Assembly (NCBI RefSeq): GCF_021729865.1
Contig: NZ_CP063400.1
Span: forward strand, 1,922,001-1,986,000
Length of the DNA: 64,000 nucleotides
Origin: Hydrogenophaga sp. SL48
GTDB lineage: Bacteria > Pseudomonadota > Gammaproteobacteria > Burkholderiales > Burkholderiaceae_C
Reading direction: 5' to 3'
This document shows positions 48,283 through 59,882 of the stretch, piece after piece. The notes below the pieces were generated by a model, which saw nothing but the letters and a program-made list of their open reading frames with translations, had not been told where the DNA came from and made no database searches. Position numbers and translations under genes: made by a program. The stretch's first letter is position 1. Every line of letters begins with the position of its first letter.

Positions 48283-49167
48283 TCAGCGAGCAACGTTGCT
48301 GCTGCGCATGGCCTTGAAGAAATCAGACGACGGGTCGATGACCATCACGTCGGACTTGCCCGCAAAGCTGGCCTTGTAGGCCTCCAGGCTGCGGTAGAAC
48401 TGCGCAAACGCTGGGTCACGCCCAAAAGCCTCGCCATAGAGACCAGCTGCCTTGGCATCGGCCTCGCCCTTGATGGTCTGCGCCTGTTTGTAGGCCTCGG
48501 CCAGAATCACTTCACGCTGGCGATCGGCATCGGCACGGATCTTTTCACCCTCGGCGAAACCCGTGGATCGCAGCTCGTTCGCCACGCGCTTGCGCTCGGT
48601 TTCCATGCGCTGGTAAACCGACGCGGTGATGCTCTCGGCGTAGTCCACGCGCGTGATGCGCACATCGACCACGTCCATGCCCCAGGGCTGTTCAGCGCCC
48701 TTGACAGCCAACAACACCTCGCGCTTCACATCTTCCATCAGCTGCTCGCGGCGGGTGGACAGCAACTCATTGAGCGTGCGCTTGTTCACCTCCTGCTGAA
48801 AGGAGTTGCGAACCACGCGGTTGAGCTGCAGCGCTCCAGCGCTCTCATTCAAACCCACGTTGCGGATGTACTGCTGCGGCTCACTGATGCGCCAGCGCAC
48901 ATACCAGTCGATCACGACGCGCTGCTTCTCAGCCGTCAAGGTGGGTTCGGTGTCACTGCTTTCCAGCGTGAGCAGGCGCTTGTCGATGTACGACACGTTT
49001 TGCACCAGCGGAATCTTCCAGCCCAGACCAGGTTCGGTCACGACCTTCTTGATTTCACCGAGCTGGAACACCACGCCGAACTGGCGTTGGTCCACGACAA
49101 AAAAGGTGGCGCTCAGAAACGCCAGGGCCACCAGGATGGAGGTGGCAATGAAGCCAAGCTTGTTCAT
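48283..49167 (-). CDS. hflC: FtsH modulator HflC
   Basis: A 294-residue SPFH protein. One N-terminal transmembrane helix (LGFIATSILVALAFLSATFF) precedes a periplasmic SPFH domain with RQFGVVFQLGEIKKVV and a long helix RKRVANELRSTGFAEGEKIR. With HflK it forms a large cage around FtsH and restrains proteolysis of membrane proteins. The hflC start lies 26 bases after hflK. Confidence 0.94.
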   Translation of the reverse strand: MNKLGFIATSILVALAFLSATFFVVDQRQFGVVFQLGEIKKVVTEPGLGWKIPLVQNVSYIDKRLLTLESSDTEPTLTAEKQRVVIDWYVRWRISEPQQYIRNVGLNESAGALQLNRVVRNSFQQEVNKRTLNELLSTRREQLMEDVKREVLLAVKGAEQPWGMDVVDVRITRVDYAESITASVYQRMETERKRVANELRSTGFAEGEKIRADADRQREVILAEAYKQAQTIKGEADAKAAGLYGEAFGRDPAFAQFYRSLEAYKASFAGKSDVMVIDPSSDFFKAMRSSNVAR

Positions 49168-49193
49168 GTGTGGGTCTCTTCGTGGGCCGCGCT

Positions 49194-50573
49194 TCAGCGG
49201 CTCTCACGCTCGCGCGAGCGGGCGTTGTTGGTCGTGCTGGTGGTCGGTGCCACGGGTGATGGCGCACTGCTGGTCGGTGCGGAGCTTGCGGGCGCAGCGG
49301 CCGCGCCACCTTGTGCAGTCATCTGCATGATCTTGTCGAGAGGCAGATACAGGAGGTTGGAGCCGGCCTTGGTATCGACCATGACCTTGGTCACGTTCGA
49401 ATACACCTGAGCCATCGAATCGGTGTACATGCGATCCCGCGTCACCTGCGGCGCCTTCTGGTACTCAACCAGCACAGAACGGAAACGTTGGGCATCGCCA
49501 TCGGCCTGCCCGACGATGCGGGCGCGGTAGCCCTCGGCCTCTGCGCTCAGGCGCGATGCGGCACCACGAGCCCGCGGCACCACGTCATTGGCGTAGGCCT
49601 GAGCCTCGTTCTTGGCCCGGTCGCGCTCCTGGCTGGCCTTCAACACGTCATCGAATGCGGCCTGCACCTGTTCGGGCGGCCTCACATGGGTCAGGTTGAT
49701 GCCTTCGACGACGACCCCGACCTTGTAACGGTCCAGAATGGTCTGCATCAGTGCCCGCACACGTGGCGCAATCTGATCACGCTCTTCCACCAGGGCAGCG
49801 TCCATCTTCATCTTGCCGACCACTTCACGAACGGCGGTCTCAGCGGCCTTGAGCACGGCCGCATCCGGGTCACGGCTCTCGAAAAGGTAGGCCCGCGCGT
49901 CATTGAGGCGGAACTGGACCACGAACTTGATGTCGACGATGTTCTCGTCGGCCGTCAGCATCGACGACTCGCGAAGGCCGGTGGCGGGCACGATGGCGTC
50001 ACGCCCCACATCGACCGAGCGGAGCTGGGTGACGAAGATCGTTTCGTGGCGCTCGATCGGGTACGGCAAACGCCAGCGAAAACCGGCGCCTGCCGTGCTG
50101 CTGAACTTGCCGAATCGCGTGATCACGGCCTGCTGGCCTTCCTGCACGATGAAAAAGCCGGTGCCCAGCCAGATCAGCAATGCCACAACGGCAATCAATC
50201 CGGCTCCAATGCCCGCAGACTTGGGGCTGGGGTTGAAACCGGGCGTACCGCCACCATTGCCACCCCGGCCCGATCCACCGCCTTTGCCACCCAGCAAACC
50301 TCCGAGCTTGCGATTGAAGTCGCGCCAGAGCTCGTCCAGATCGGGTGGTCCTTGATTCGGTCCTTGCGGCGGGCGTTGGCCGCGCGTTGGTTGCCGGGGC
50401 TCATCGTCACGCCCGGGTTCAGCACCCGCCTTGGGCTCGTTTTCACCACGCGCAGGCTCGTCACGGCCCCAACGCGGATCATTCAGATTGAACATGCCGA
50501 GCAGGCGCCGAAGCCAGCCTGACGATTTGTTGCTGCTCGCGCCACCGGGTGGGGATTCCAGATTCACATCCAT
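49194..50573 (-). CDS. hflK: FtsH modulator HflK
   Basis: A 459-residue SPFH protein. It has a Gly/Asn/Pro-rich cytosolic head of about 115 residues (GKGGGSGRGGNGGGTPG region), one transmembrane helix (GLIAVVALLIWLGTGFFIV), the SPFH domain (QEGQQAVITRFGKF) and a helical tail ending in an Ala/Thr/Ser-rich stretch. It partners HflC. ATG 50573 was chosen, as MDVNLESPPGG starts the usual head; the longer frame upstream is not conserved. Confidence 0.94.
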   Translation of the reverse strand: MDVNLESPPGGASSNKSSGWLRRLLGMFNLNDPRWGRDEPARGENEPKAGAEPGRDDEPRQPTRGQRPPQGPNQGPPDLDELWRDFNRKLGGLLGGKGGGSGRGGNGGGTPGFNPSPKSAGIGAGLIAVVALLIWLGTGFFIVQEGQQAVITRFGKFSSTAGAGFRWRLPYPIERHETIFVTQLRSVDVGRDAIVPATGLRESSMLTADENIVDIKFVVQFRLNDARAYLFESRDPDAAVLKAAETAVREVVGKMKMDAALVEERDQIAPRVRALMQTILDRYKVGVVVEGINLTHVRPPEQVQAAFDDVLKASQERDRAKNEAQAYANDVVPRARGAASRLSAEAEGYRARIVGQADGDAQRFRSVLVEYQKAPQVTRDRMYTDSMAQVYSNVTKVMVDTKAGSNLLYLPLDKIMQMTAQGGAAAAPASSAPTSSAPSPVAPTTSTTNNARSRERESR

Positions 50574-50605
50574 GGATTGCCAACTCTTCTTTCGAATCAA
50601 AACCA

Positions 50606-51838
50606 TCACATTGTGCCCATTCCAGGGGGCATGTCTTGCGCACCGGTCAAGTCACGCTCGTCATCCGGAAGGGCATCGACCGGCCTCTCAGCCAGAACGA
50701 CCGAAGACAACAGCGATCGCAAGTCCGGCAAACCGGATCCGTTCAAAGCGCTGACGAAGATACGAGGCACGCTCTGCCCACCGAGTTCCATGGAGTCGCT
50801 CAGCGTCAAGGGCAGGCTGGCGGGATCCATGGCGTCAAGCTTGTTGAACACCAGGATCTGCGGAACCTGGTCGGCACCAATGTCCTTCAGGACACCCATC
50901 ACCGACGCGATCTGCTCGAGATGGGCGGGGTTGGAAGCATCCACCACATGCAGCAGCAGATCGGCGTCCGCCGCTTCTTGCAGAGTGGCCGCAAAAGCAT
51001 CCACCAGTCCGTGCGGCAGGTCGCGAATGAACCCCACGGTGTCCGACAACGAAACTGAACGCCCCGCTTCACCGAGGTACAACTGGCGTGTCGTGGTGTC
51101 CAGCGTCGCAAACAGCTGGTCGGCCGCGTAGGCACGGGCTTTGACCAACGCATTGAATATCGACGACTTGCCGGCATTGGTATAGCCCACCAGCGAAATC
51201 GTGAACGCCTCACGACGCTCCCGCTGACGCCTTTGGGTGGCTCTCTGCTTCTTGACCTTTTCCAGCCGCTCTTTGGTTCGCTTGACCGCGTCATTGATCA
51301 TGCGTCGATCCAGCTCGATCTGCGTCTCACCCGGACCGCCGCGCATGCCGATACCGCCGCTCTGGCGCTCCAGGTGGGTCCAGCGGCGGACGAGCCGGGT
51401 CGACAAATACTGCAACCGGGCCAGCTCCACCTGCAATTTGCCTTCATGGCTGCGGGCACGCTGGGCAAATATCTGAAGAATCAGCAAGGTCCTGTCGTTG
51501 ACGGGCAAACCAAGCTCCCGCTCAAGATTCCGCTGCTGGGCCGGACTGAGCGCCTGATCGAACAGAACTTCGCTGGCGCCCGTGGACTGAGCCAGCATCC
51601 GGATTTCTTCCGCTTTTCCAGAACCTACAAACAATGCTGGATCGGGCGCCCGGCGCTTGCAGCTCACCCTATCGGCGACTTTAAAACCAGCCGTTTGCGC
51701 AAGCAAACCCAGTTCTTCAAGACCACGGTCGAAATGTGGGCCACCCAGATCCACGCCCACCAAGATCACCGATGGGGTGGAAGATGCAATGGATGCGGAG
51801 GGATTCAATTCAGATCCGCCCGATAGGATGAAGGGCAT
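50606..51838 (-). CDS. hflX: GTPase HflX
   Basis: A 410-residue ribosome-associated GTPase. The HflX domain (FVGSGKAEEIRML, FDQALSPAQQRNLE, a glycine-rich GGIGMRGGPGETQ) precedes the G domain with GYTNAGKSS, DTVGFIRDLP and NKLD. It splits stalled or heat-damaged 70S ribosomes. It lies between hfq and hflK as in most Proteobacteria. The first about 20 residues (rich in Ser/Pro/Ala) may not be translated if a later start is used. Confidence 0.93.
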   Translation of the reverse strand: MPFILSGGSELNPSASIASSTPSVILVGVDLGGPHFDRGLEELGLLAQTAGFKVADRVSCKRRAPDPALFVGSGKAEEIRMLAQSTGASEVLFDQALSPAQQRNLERELGLPVNDRTLLILQIFAQRARSHEGKLQVELARLQYLSTRLVRRWTHLERQSGGIGMRGGPGETQIELDRRMINDAVKRTKERLEKVKKQRATQRRQRERREAFTISLVGYTNAGKSSIFNALVKARAYAADQLFATLDTTTRQLYLGEAGRSVSLSDTVGFIRDLPHGLVDAFAATLQEAADADLLLHVVDASNPAHLEQIASVMGVLKDIGADQVPQILVFNKLDAMDPASLPLTLSDSMELGGQSVPRIFVSALNGSGLPDLRSLLSSVVLAERPVDALPDDERDLTGAQDMPPGMGTM

Positions 51839-51877
51839 GGCCCATGCGGCACCCGCCCATCAGGAGCGGCGCCCCGA

Positions 51878-52129
51878 TCAAGAGGCTGCGGCTTCGTCCG
51901 GACCGACGGCAGTGAACTGCACCGGACGGCCCGGCACGATGGTGGAGATGGCGTGCTTGTAAACCATTTGCGTGACGGTGTTGCGCAGCAGCACGACATA
52001 CTGGTCAAACGATTCAATCTGACCCTGCAATTTGATGCCGTTGACCAGGTAGATCGACACGGGCACATGTTCCCGGCGAAGCTGGTTCAGGAAAGGATCT
52101 TGCAAGAGCTGGCCTTTGTTATTGCTCAC
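51878..52129 (-). CDS. hfq: RNA chaperone Hfq
   Basis: An 83-residue Sm-like protein. [19 protein letters not shown] is the N-terminal helix and first strand; [12 protein letters not shown] and KHAISTIVP are the Sm1 and Sm2 motifs, with the Y-K-H triad intact. It pairs small RNAs with mRNAs. GTG 52129 was chosen since GGAG lies seven bases upstream and the product then starts with the family's [13 protein letters not shown] 52147 would add six residues. Confidence 0.95.
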   Translation of the reverse strand: MSNNKGQLLQDPFLNQLRREHVPVSIYLVNGIKLQGQIESFDQYVVLLRNTVTQMVYKHAISTIVPGRPVQFTAVGPDEAAAS

Positions 52130-52208
52130 GATATGCTCCGTGTTCAAAAGAAGTTGTTAGGGCGTGAACCATACCACACGCCTGCCAGTCTGCAGGGATT
52201 GGCGAAGC

Positions 52209-53549
52209 TCAATCCGCATCCTTGAAGGGGTTGTCCGCGGTTTTGAACTCGATGCGCAGCGGTGTTCCCACCAGATCAAAGGCTTTGCGGAAGCGTCCTT
52301 CAAGGAAACGCTTGTACGCATCAGGCACGTGCTGCAACGAGTTGCCGTGAATCACGATCACAGGTGGATTCATGCCTCCTTGATGAGCGTAGCGCATCTT
52401 GGGACGGAACATGCCGCCCCGGGTCGGCGCCTGGAAAGCCACGGCCTCCATCAGCAGGCGCGTCAGCACCGGCGTGGACATCTTGCGCATGGCCGACGTT
52501 CTCGCCTGGATGATCGATTTCCACACCGGGCCCAGACCCTGACGTTTCTTCGCCGAAATCAGGTGCAGCGAGGCGAACTTCAGGAACGCCAGCCGGGTTT
52601 CGATCTGGCGTTCGATCTGTTCGCGCTGGTAGGCGTCCACAGCGTCCCATTTGTTGATCGCCAGCACCACGGCACGCCCACTCTCCAGAATGAAGCCCGC
52701 GATGTGTGCGTCCTGATCCGTCACGCCCTGGGTGGCATCCAGCAGCAGCAGGACAACGTGAGCGCTCTCGATGGCCTGCAGCGTCTTGACCACAGAGAAC
52801 TTCTCGATCGCCTCAAACACCTTGCCCTTGCGGCGCAAGCCGGCGGTGTCGATCAGCTCGAACTTCTGGCCATCCTTTTCGAACGGCACCGAGATCGCAT
52901 CGCGGGTGGTGCCTGGCATGTCGAATGCCACCAGCCGCTCCTCGCCCAGCCACACGTTGATCAGGGTGGACTTGCCCGCATTGGGCCGCCCCGCCACCGC
53001 CAGACGGATGACACTGGTGTCCTCTTCTTCAGCTTCGTCGTCCTCATCGGCCAAGCCGGGTATGGCTTCAAGTGCTGCGTCAAGCATGGAGCGCACGCCC
53101 TGTCCATGCGCACTCGACACTGGCAACACCTCACCCAGACCGAGCTCAAAGAACTCCACCAGCTGCAGGCCTTGCGTCATGCCCTCAGCCTTGTTGGCCA
53201 CCAACACCGTGGGTTTGCCCAACCGACGCAGGTATTTGGCGATGTCGTGGTCTTGAGCACTGATGCCAGCGCGGGCGTCCACCACAAAGATCACCACGTC
53301 CGACTCGGCCACAGCCTGACGGGTCTGCTTGGCCATTTCCTTGTAGATGCCGGACTCGGCGGTGGGCTCGAACCCACCGGTGTCGATCACAATGAACTCG
53401 CGCTTGCCCACATGCCCGTTGCCGTAGTGGCGATCACGGGTGAGGCCTGCGAAATCCGCAACGATCGCGTCGCGGGTGCTGGTCAGTCGATTGAACAGGG
53501 TGGACTTGCCCACATTGGGCCGCCCCACCAGGGCGATAACGGGTTTCAC
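52209..53549 (-). CDS. der: Ribosome assembly GTPase Der (EngA)
   Basis: A 446-residue protein with two tandem G domains: GRPNVGKST (8-16) and GRPNAGKST near 188, each with its DTGG or DTAG switch and NKxD motif, followed by a KH-like domain. This double arrangement is unique to Der. It acts in 50S subunit maturation. An acidic linker ([12 protein letters not shown]) joins the two G domains. The gene follows bamB by 52 bases. Confidence 0.96.
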   Translation of the reverse strand: MKPVIALVGRPNVGKSTLFNRLTSTRDAIVADFAGLTRDRHYGNGHVGKREFIVIDTGGFEPTAESGIYKEMAKQTRQAVAESDVVIFVVDARAGISAQDHDIAKYLRRLGKPTVLVANKAEGMTQGLQLVEFFELGLGEVLPVSSAHGQGVRSMLDAALEAIPGLADEDDEAEEEDTSVIRLAVAGRPNAGKSTLINVWLGEERLVAFDMPGTTRDAISVPFEKDGQKFELIDTAGLRRKGKVFEAIEKFSVVKTLQAIESAHVVLLLLDATQGVTDQDAHIAGFILESGRAVVLAINKWDAVDAYQREQIERQIETRLAFLKFASLHLISAKKRQGLGPVWKSIIQARTSAMRKMSTPVLTRLLMEAVAFQAPTRGGMFRPKMRYAHQGGMNPPVIVIHGNSLQHVPDAYKRFLEGRFRKAFDLVGTPLRIEFKTADNPFKDAD

Positions 53550-53601
53550 GGAAATAGACTTTCGTTCAGGAACGCAGAAAGCCTGTGTTCTTCAGCAAAT
53601 A

Positions 53602-54747
53602 TCACTGCGAGCGCCACGCAAAGACGCCGCCGTTGAGCGTCTGCACCACCAACGCGGGGCCCGACAGCACAGGTGAGGCCAAGATGGGCGAGCCATCGGT
53701 GGTGAGACGGGTCAACTCACTGCCGTCTTCCCGCGACAAGAGGTGCACCAGCCCGGTGCCGTCGCCCACAACCAGCAGGCGACCCAAGGCCAGCGGGGCC
53801 GTCAGTTCGCGGAATTTCAGGCGATCAACCTCCCAGCCACGATCCCCTTTGACACGTTGCCAGGCCATCAGGCGGCCGTCGGTTTCGCTGCCAAAAACAT
53901 ACTGCTCGTCACCATGCACGCCCGTCACACCTTGTGCGGGCTTGCTCCAGAGCAAGCGGCCTGTGTCGGTGTCCACACAGCCCACCGCCGAGTTGAAAGA
54001 GCGGGCGCACACCGTGTTGCCGACCCGGCTCACGGAGCCCACCAGATCCACCAGGCGCTCCACTTCATTGGTGCCGCGCGAATTCGCGATCGGAACTTCC
54101 CAGCGGAGCGTGCCATTCAGGGGGTTCAGCCCCACGAGACGACCCGACAACCCCGCCACCAGCGTGTCCCCCACAGCCAACAGCACACCCGACTGACGCA
54201 ACACCAACGGCTCCCCGGGACGGGCCTGGGTCCACAACCGCGCGCCATTCTGCGCGTCAAAAGCCATGACACTGCGGTCGGCCGCCAGCACAAACACACG
54301 GCGCCCCGCCACGAGCGGCGCCGTGAACGAAGCGGCGGAAAGCTGCACCCGCCAGCTTTCTCGGCCATCGGCCATGGCAATCAACTGGTTGCCCTGGGTC
54401 ACCACTGCCGTCGTCTGACCATCAGATCCCGCGCCCGTGGACAGCGATGTGCCCAGGTTCAAGCGCCAGACATCGCGCCCTGACGTTGCATCCACCACGG
54501 CGACGGTGCCCTTGGAACCCGTGAGGTACACCCTCCCCTGGTGCGCCAACGGCGCCATCGACGGTGACGAGGGGCCCATCTGGGTTGACCAGATCAGTTG
54601 CGCGCTCGCGCGGTTGGCCGCAGGGGCGAGTTCGGCCGGCTTCATCTTGACGGGACCTGACGAACACGCCGCCAGCAACATCGCGGCCGCCATGGCCACC
54701 ACACCACCCATCACGCGCACATGGCCAAACTGGATCATTTTGTTCAT
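53602..54747 (-). CDS. bamB: Outer membrane assembly lipoprotein BamB
   Basis: A 381-residue eight-bladed beta-propeller lipoprotein. The signal peptide ends AMLLAACSS with the lipidated Cys; blades are marked by repeats such as GRVYLTGSKGTVAVVDATSG and NGARLWTQARPGEP. It helps BamA insert beta-barrel proteins in the outer membrane. The start is ATG 54747, five bases after the yfgM stop, so the two are coupled; a TTG nine bases earlier is less likely. Confidence 0.94.
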   Translation of the reverse strand: MNKMIQFGHVRVMGGVVAMAAAMLLAACSSGPVKMKPAELAPAANRASAQLIWSTQMGPSSPSMAPLAHQGRVYLTGSKGTVAVVDATSGRDVWRLNLGTSLSTGAGSDGQTTAVVTQGNQLIAMADGRESWRVQLSAASFTAPLVAGRRVFVLAADRSVMAFDAQNGARLWTQARPGEPLVLRQSGVLLAVGDTLVAGLSGRLVGLNPLNGTLRWEVPIANSRGTNEVERLVDLVGSVSRVGNTVCARSFNSAVGCVDTDTGRLLWSKPAQGVTGVHGDEQYVFGSETDGRLMAWQRVKGDRGWEVDRLKFRELTAPLALGRLLVVGDGTGLVHLLSREDGSELTRLTTDGSPILASPVLSGPALVVQTLNGGVFAWRSQ

Positions 54748-54752
54748 GGCGC

Positions 54753-55427
54753 TCAACGCGCCGCCTCGGTGGAGACAGGCGCCGGGGACACGTCCACGCC
54801 CAGCGCCGCCAGTTTCACTTGCACCAGTTGCCGGTACTCATTGCGGTTGCTCAGCCCGTCCCAGGCCTTCTGGTACTGGGCCTTGGCATCGTCGCCCTTG
54901 CCCTGAGCCATGAGCACATCGCCACGGCGATCGGCGGCCAGCGGTTCGTAAGCCTTCGGCATAGGGGCCTCCAGCACCTTCAGCGCCTCGTCAAATGCCT
55001 TGGCTTCCAGATGCACACCCGCAAGTCGCAGACGCGCCACGGCTTGGAGGGACTCATCGCTGGACTTCTCTGCCACCCAGGCCAACGCCGCTTTGGCGCC
55101 ATCGGGCTTGCCCGCCTCAAACAGGCTCCTGGCCGCCAGCAAGGCGCCTTGAGCGGCATAGCTGGTGCCTCCGAAGCGGTCCTTCATGTCCGCCAGCGCG
55201 CGCTCGATCTTTTCGGCATCCTTGGCACCGGATGCCCGCTCGATTTCGTCGAACAGGGCAGCGGCCTTGGTGGCCTGGGTGCGCTGCCAGTAGTTCCATC
55301 CGTTCCAGGCGGCGAATCCGCCGAGCACCGCGATCAGCAACCAGGTGATGAGGTTGCCGTACTGGGCCCAGAAGTGTTTGAGCTGGTCAAGTTGTTCCTG
55401 CTCTTCGAGATCGAGATGTTTCGCCAT
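54753..55427 (-). CDS. yfgM: YfgM-like tetratricopeptide protein
   Basis: A 224-residue inner-membrane protein. It has a short cytosolic head MAKHLDLEEQEQLDQLKHFW, one transmembrane helix (NLITWLLIAVLGGFAAW) and a periplasmic helical-repeat domain. It matches YfgM, which associates with the SecYEG translocon and periplasmic chaperones and always sits between hisS and bamB. Confidence 0.92.
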   Translation of the reverse strand: MAKHLDLEEQEQLDQLKHFWAQYGNLITWLLIAVLGGFAAWNGWNYWQRTQATKAAALFDEIERASGAKDAEKIERALADMKDRFGGTSYAAQGALLAARSLFEAGKPDGAKAALAWVAEKSSDESLQAVARLRLAGVHLEAKAFDEALKVLEAPMPKAYEPLAADRRGDVLMAQGKGDDAKAQYQKAWDGLSNRNEYRQLVQVKLAALGVDVSPAPVSTEAAR

Positions 55428-55481
55428 GGGTGTCCGGGGAGATTGCTTCGGCCGATTGTAGGTGGTGGGGTCCGGAGAGGC

Positions 55482-56777
55482 TCAGTCGCCGCGCAGCGAG
55501 ACGCCCCAGGCGGAGGCATTGTTCAGCGGTTGGAGCTGCTGCCCCACATCGCCGTCGCGGGTGCCGCGCAGCGGCTTGACCGCCACCATGCCTTGCTCAA
55601 GCTCCTGCGCGCCGAACACCAGAGCATGACGCGCGCCACTGGCATCGGCCTTTTTGAACTGCGACTTCATGCTGCCCATGCCATCAGCGCCACCGGCGTG
55701 CATGGTGACGCTCACGCCTTGATGGCGCAGCTCGCGCAGCAGCCGCATGGCCACCGGCAGGGCCGCCACGTCCGGCACCACGGCGTAGGCGTCGGGTACC
55801 ACCGGCTCTGGCAGGCGGCCCTGCTCTTTCAGCAGCTCCAGAATGCGCTCCATGCCCAAAGCCCAACCCACCGCCGGCGCGGCCTTGCCGCCGATCTGTT
55901 CAAACAGGCCGTCGTAACGCCCCCCGGCACACACCGTGCCCTGCGAGCCGAGCTGCGTGGTGACGAACTCGAACACCGACAGGTTGTAGTAGTCCATGCC
56001 GCGCACCAAGCGCGGGTTGATGCGGTAGGCGATGCCCTGCGCATCCAGCAGCGCCCGCAGGCGGTTGAAGTGATCCAGCGACTCGGGTCCCAAAAAAGCC
56101 ATGAGGTGTGGTGCACCGTTCACCATCGCCTGCATGGCGGGATTTTTCGTGTCCAGGATGCGCAGCGGGTTGCTGTGCAGGCGGCGTCGGGCGTCTTCGT
56201 CCAGCAGGTCGGCGTGGGATTCCAGGTAGCTGATCAGTGCCGCGCGGTGCGCCTGTCGCTCGGCCGGCTGGCCCAGGCTGTTGATCTCCAGCTCGATGCC
56301 TTCCAAGCCCAGCTCGGCCCAGAGGTCGCAGGCCAGCACGATCAGCTCGGCGTCGACATCCGGCCCGGCAAAGCCCAGGGCCTCGGCACCAAACTGGTGG
56401 AACTGGCGGTAGCGCCCGCGTTGCGGGCGCTCGTGGCGAAACATCGGGCCCATGTAATACAGGCGCTTGCCGCCGTCGTACAACATGGAATGCTCTACCG
56501 CCGCTCGCACGACACCTGCCGTGTTTTCAGGGCGCAGCGTCAGCTGTTCGCCATTGAGACGGTCTTCGAAGGAGTACATCTCCTTCTCGACGATATCGGT
56601 CACTTCGCCCAGACCACGAACGAACAAGGCCGTGGGTTCGACGATCGGCGTGCGCACGTTGCGGTAGCCATAGCGGCGCATCAGCGCGCGCAGGGTCTCT
56701 TCCAGCCACTCCCAGTGCGCGGACACGGGAGGTGCAATGTCGTTCATGCCTTTGACGGCGCTCAATTTCTCGGCCAT
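55482..56777 (-). CDS. hisS: Histidyl-tRNA synthetase
   Basis: A 431-residue class II aminoacyl-tRNA synthetase. Motif 2 is [20 protein letters not shown], histidine-specific motifs are [16 protein letters not shown] and CAGGRYDGL, and motif 3 is [12 protein letters not shown]. The C-terminal anticodon-binding domain is complete. It charges tRNA-His. It lies between ispG and yfgM in the conserved block. Confidence 0.96.
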   Translation of the reverse strand: MAEKLSAVKGMNDIAPPVSAHWEWLEETLRALMRRYGYRNVRTPIVEPTALFVRGLGEVTDIVEKEMYSFEDRLNGEQLTLRPENTAGVVRAAVEHSMLYDGGKRLYYMGPMFRHERPQRGRYRQFHQFGAEALGFAGPDVDAELIVLACDLWAELGLEGIELEINSLGQPAERQAHRAALISYLESHADLLDEDARRRLHSNPLRILDTKNPAMQAMVNGAPHLMAFLGPESLDHFNRLRALLDAQGIAYRINPRLVRGMDYYNLSVFEFVTTQLGSQGTVCAGGRYDGLFEQIGGKAAPAVGWALGMERILELLKEQGRLPEPVVPDAYAVVPDVAALPVAMRLLRELRHQGVSVTMHAGGADGMGSMKSQFKKADASGARHALVFGAQELEQGMVAVKPLRGTRDGDVGQQLQPLNNASAWGVSLRGD

Positions 56778-56822
56778 GGATGCTTGTCTTGTGAAGGCGC
56801 GGCTTCATCGCCACGCTGAGGG

Positions 56823-58117
<1,295 letters not shown>

Positions 58118-58121
<4 letters not shown>

Positions 58122-59005
58122 TTCACCTTAAACCGCGCCACGCTGTTGCGCGCATAAGGCACGACGTCAAAGGCCTGCCCACGAACGGTGACCTCGACCG
58201 CGTCGGCCCTGCCCAGCACCACCGAATAGGGCGGCGAGGCCGAAAAGCTGAGAACGTCACCCGTCTTGAGCATGCGCTGCACCTGTGACACACCTCGGCC
58301 ATCCACCACCTCGACCCACGAATCGCCGTTGGCCTTGATGCTCAGAAGACCCTCACTGTCAACGGAGGCAGGGGGAGCAGCCACGGAAGCGTCGACACTT
58401 GGCGTCACCACCGAGGACGGTGGCGTCAACACCACCGGCGCATCGCTGGTGACTGGGGCGCCCGGTGACAGAGGAACAACTTCCGTGGTGGATGTCCTGT
58501 TTTCAAAGGTCGTCGCTACAGAGGTGTCGGACAGGCGGGTCACCGCACCCGAGACGTTGTCCACTGTCGACCGCCAGTCGGGCATGTACATCAGCGCCAC
58601 GGCAGCCATCACCAGCGCCCCGGCCACCAACACCGCCGGACGCCGCAACCATTCCGAGGGCTGCAGAGACAGTGACGATCCGCGGGGCGATCTGAAAGGG
58701 GCGTTGATGGTGTGCGACGAGTCACCCAGCATCGGCGTGCGCCCCGTGGGGATCTGCTCGAGAACAGGCGCAGGATCGATCTTGAGCTGGCGGCAGGCGC
58801 TGGAGGCCAGTGCGCGGGCAAACGTCATGTCCGGCAGCTCCTCATAGCGCCCGGCTTCCAGAGCATCCAGCTTCTTGACAGGGACTTTCAGCGCGGCCGC
58901 CAGGGCCGCAATGTGCAACCCAGCCGCCTCCCTTGACTGGCGCAGGAGCTCGGGCCGGGTCCAGGCCGTTTCACCAACTGCATCCGGCACCACCGACTCA
59001 CTCAT
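58118..59005 (-). CDS. rodZ: RodZ-like helix-turn-helix membrane protein
   Basis: A 295-residue protein. Residues 15-85 form an Xre-type helix-turn-helix ([34 protein letters not shown]). A basic juxtamembrane stretch leads to one transmembrane helix ([19 protein letters not shown]), a Thr/Ser/Val-rich spacer and a C-terminal DUF4115 domain with [15 protein letters not shown]. RodZ links MreB to the rod-shape machinery. It overlaps pilW by eight bases. Confidence 0.9.
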
Positions 59006-59882
59006 TGAACGCCCCCCGCTGATAGGAGGCGTACTCCGGCGAACGCGGGAACCGGCGCAGCAGCTGCTGCGCGAGCTGGTCGGCCGCCTGGGGGTTGTTC
59101 ATGCGACGTTCGACCTTGATACCCAACCACAGCGACTCGGCATTGGCCAAATCGGAGTTGTTCAGGCGACGGATGTAAAACTGCGCGCGTTTGTCGTCAC
59201 CCCGCTTGTACAGCAGTGACGCCAGGTTGTAGCCGGTGATGGGGTTGGCCGCATCCAGCTCATAGGAGCGGGCGAAGCTGCCTTCGGCCTCGGCGAACTG
59301 GCCCATTCGAACCTGGCACACACCCTTGGCCATGAGCGTCTTGGCCTGACCGCCGTAAACCGGGCTGGCCAGCGCGCGGACAAACAGCTGAACCGCCTCG
59401 GCATGGCGACCCTGTTGGCAAACAAACCAGCCGTAGTTGTGCAACGCATCGGGGTCGCGCTCGTTGATCTGCAAGGCGCGACGGAAGCTGTCTTCGGCCT
59501 GACCCGGTTCATTCATCCGCATGTAGACCAACCCGCGAAGCACATAAGCAGGGCCATAACCTGGGAACGCGGCGAGTGACTGCTTGATTTCATCCAGCGC
59601 CACCGAAGTCTGACCTTGTTCAAAGTAGCCGGTCGCCAGTTCGAGGCGAATGCGGGCGCGCTTTTGCGCCTCGGGTTCATCGGACTCGGTGAGCGGTTGC
59701 GCCGTGTTGGAGGTCGAGGTCCCGGGACCGCTCGCGCAAGCCGACAGCACCGACAACAACACGGCGAGAAGCAGCAACAGCGACCAACGGACCTCCACAG
59801 AAAGACCCATCAGAGGCGCACCATCAGACCGGGTCTGACGATCCGGTTGGGCCTTGAAGCGGATCGGGGAGGCGTGTGTCAT
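58998..59882 (-). CDS. pilW: Type IV pilus biogenesis lipoprotein PilW/PilF
   Basis: A 294-residue lipoprotein with six TPR-like helices. The lipobox is [10 protein letters not shown], and repeats include [20 protein letters not shown] and [19 protein letters not shown]. It is the pilotin for the PilQ secretin. The ATG at 59882 overlaps rlmN by four bases, but gives a long n-region before the hydrophobic core; ATG 59810 (MGLSVEVRW) would make a more typical signal peptide. Confidence 0.9.
   Translation of the reverse strand: MTHASPIRFKAQPDRQTRSDGAPLMGLSVEVRWSLLLLLAVLLSVLSACASGPGTSTSNTAQPLTESDEPEAQKRARIRLELATGYFEQGQTSVALDEIKQSLAAFPGYGPAYVLRGLVYMRMNEPGQAEDSFRRALQINERDPDALHNYGWFVCQQGRHAEAVQLFVRALASPVYGGQAKTLMAKGVCQVRMGQFAEAEGSFARSYELDAANPITGYNLASLLYKRGDDKRAQFYIRRLNNSDLANAESLWLGIKVERRMNNPQAADQLAQQLLRRFPRSPEYASYQRGAFNE

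Noticed and set aside
50217..50280. Repetitive Gly/Asn coding in the HflK head
   Set aside because: Normal disordered head of HflK, not a tandem repeat of interest.
54819..56819. 2 kb plus-strand frame opposite hisS and yfgM
   Set aside because: It spans two unrelated conserved genes and has no family similarity.
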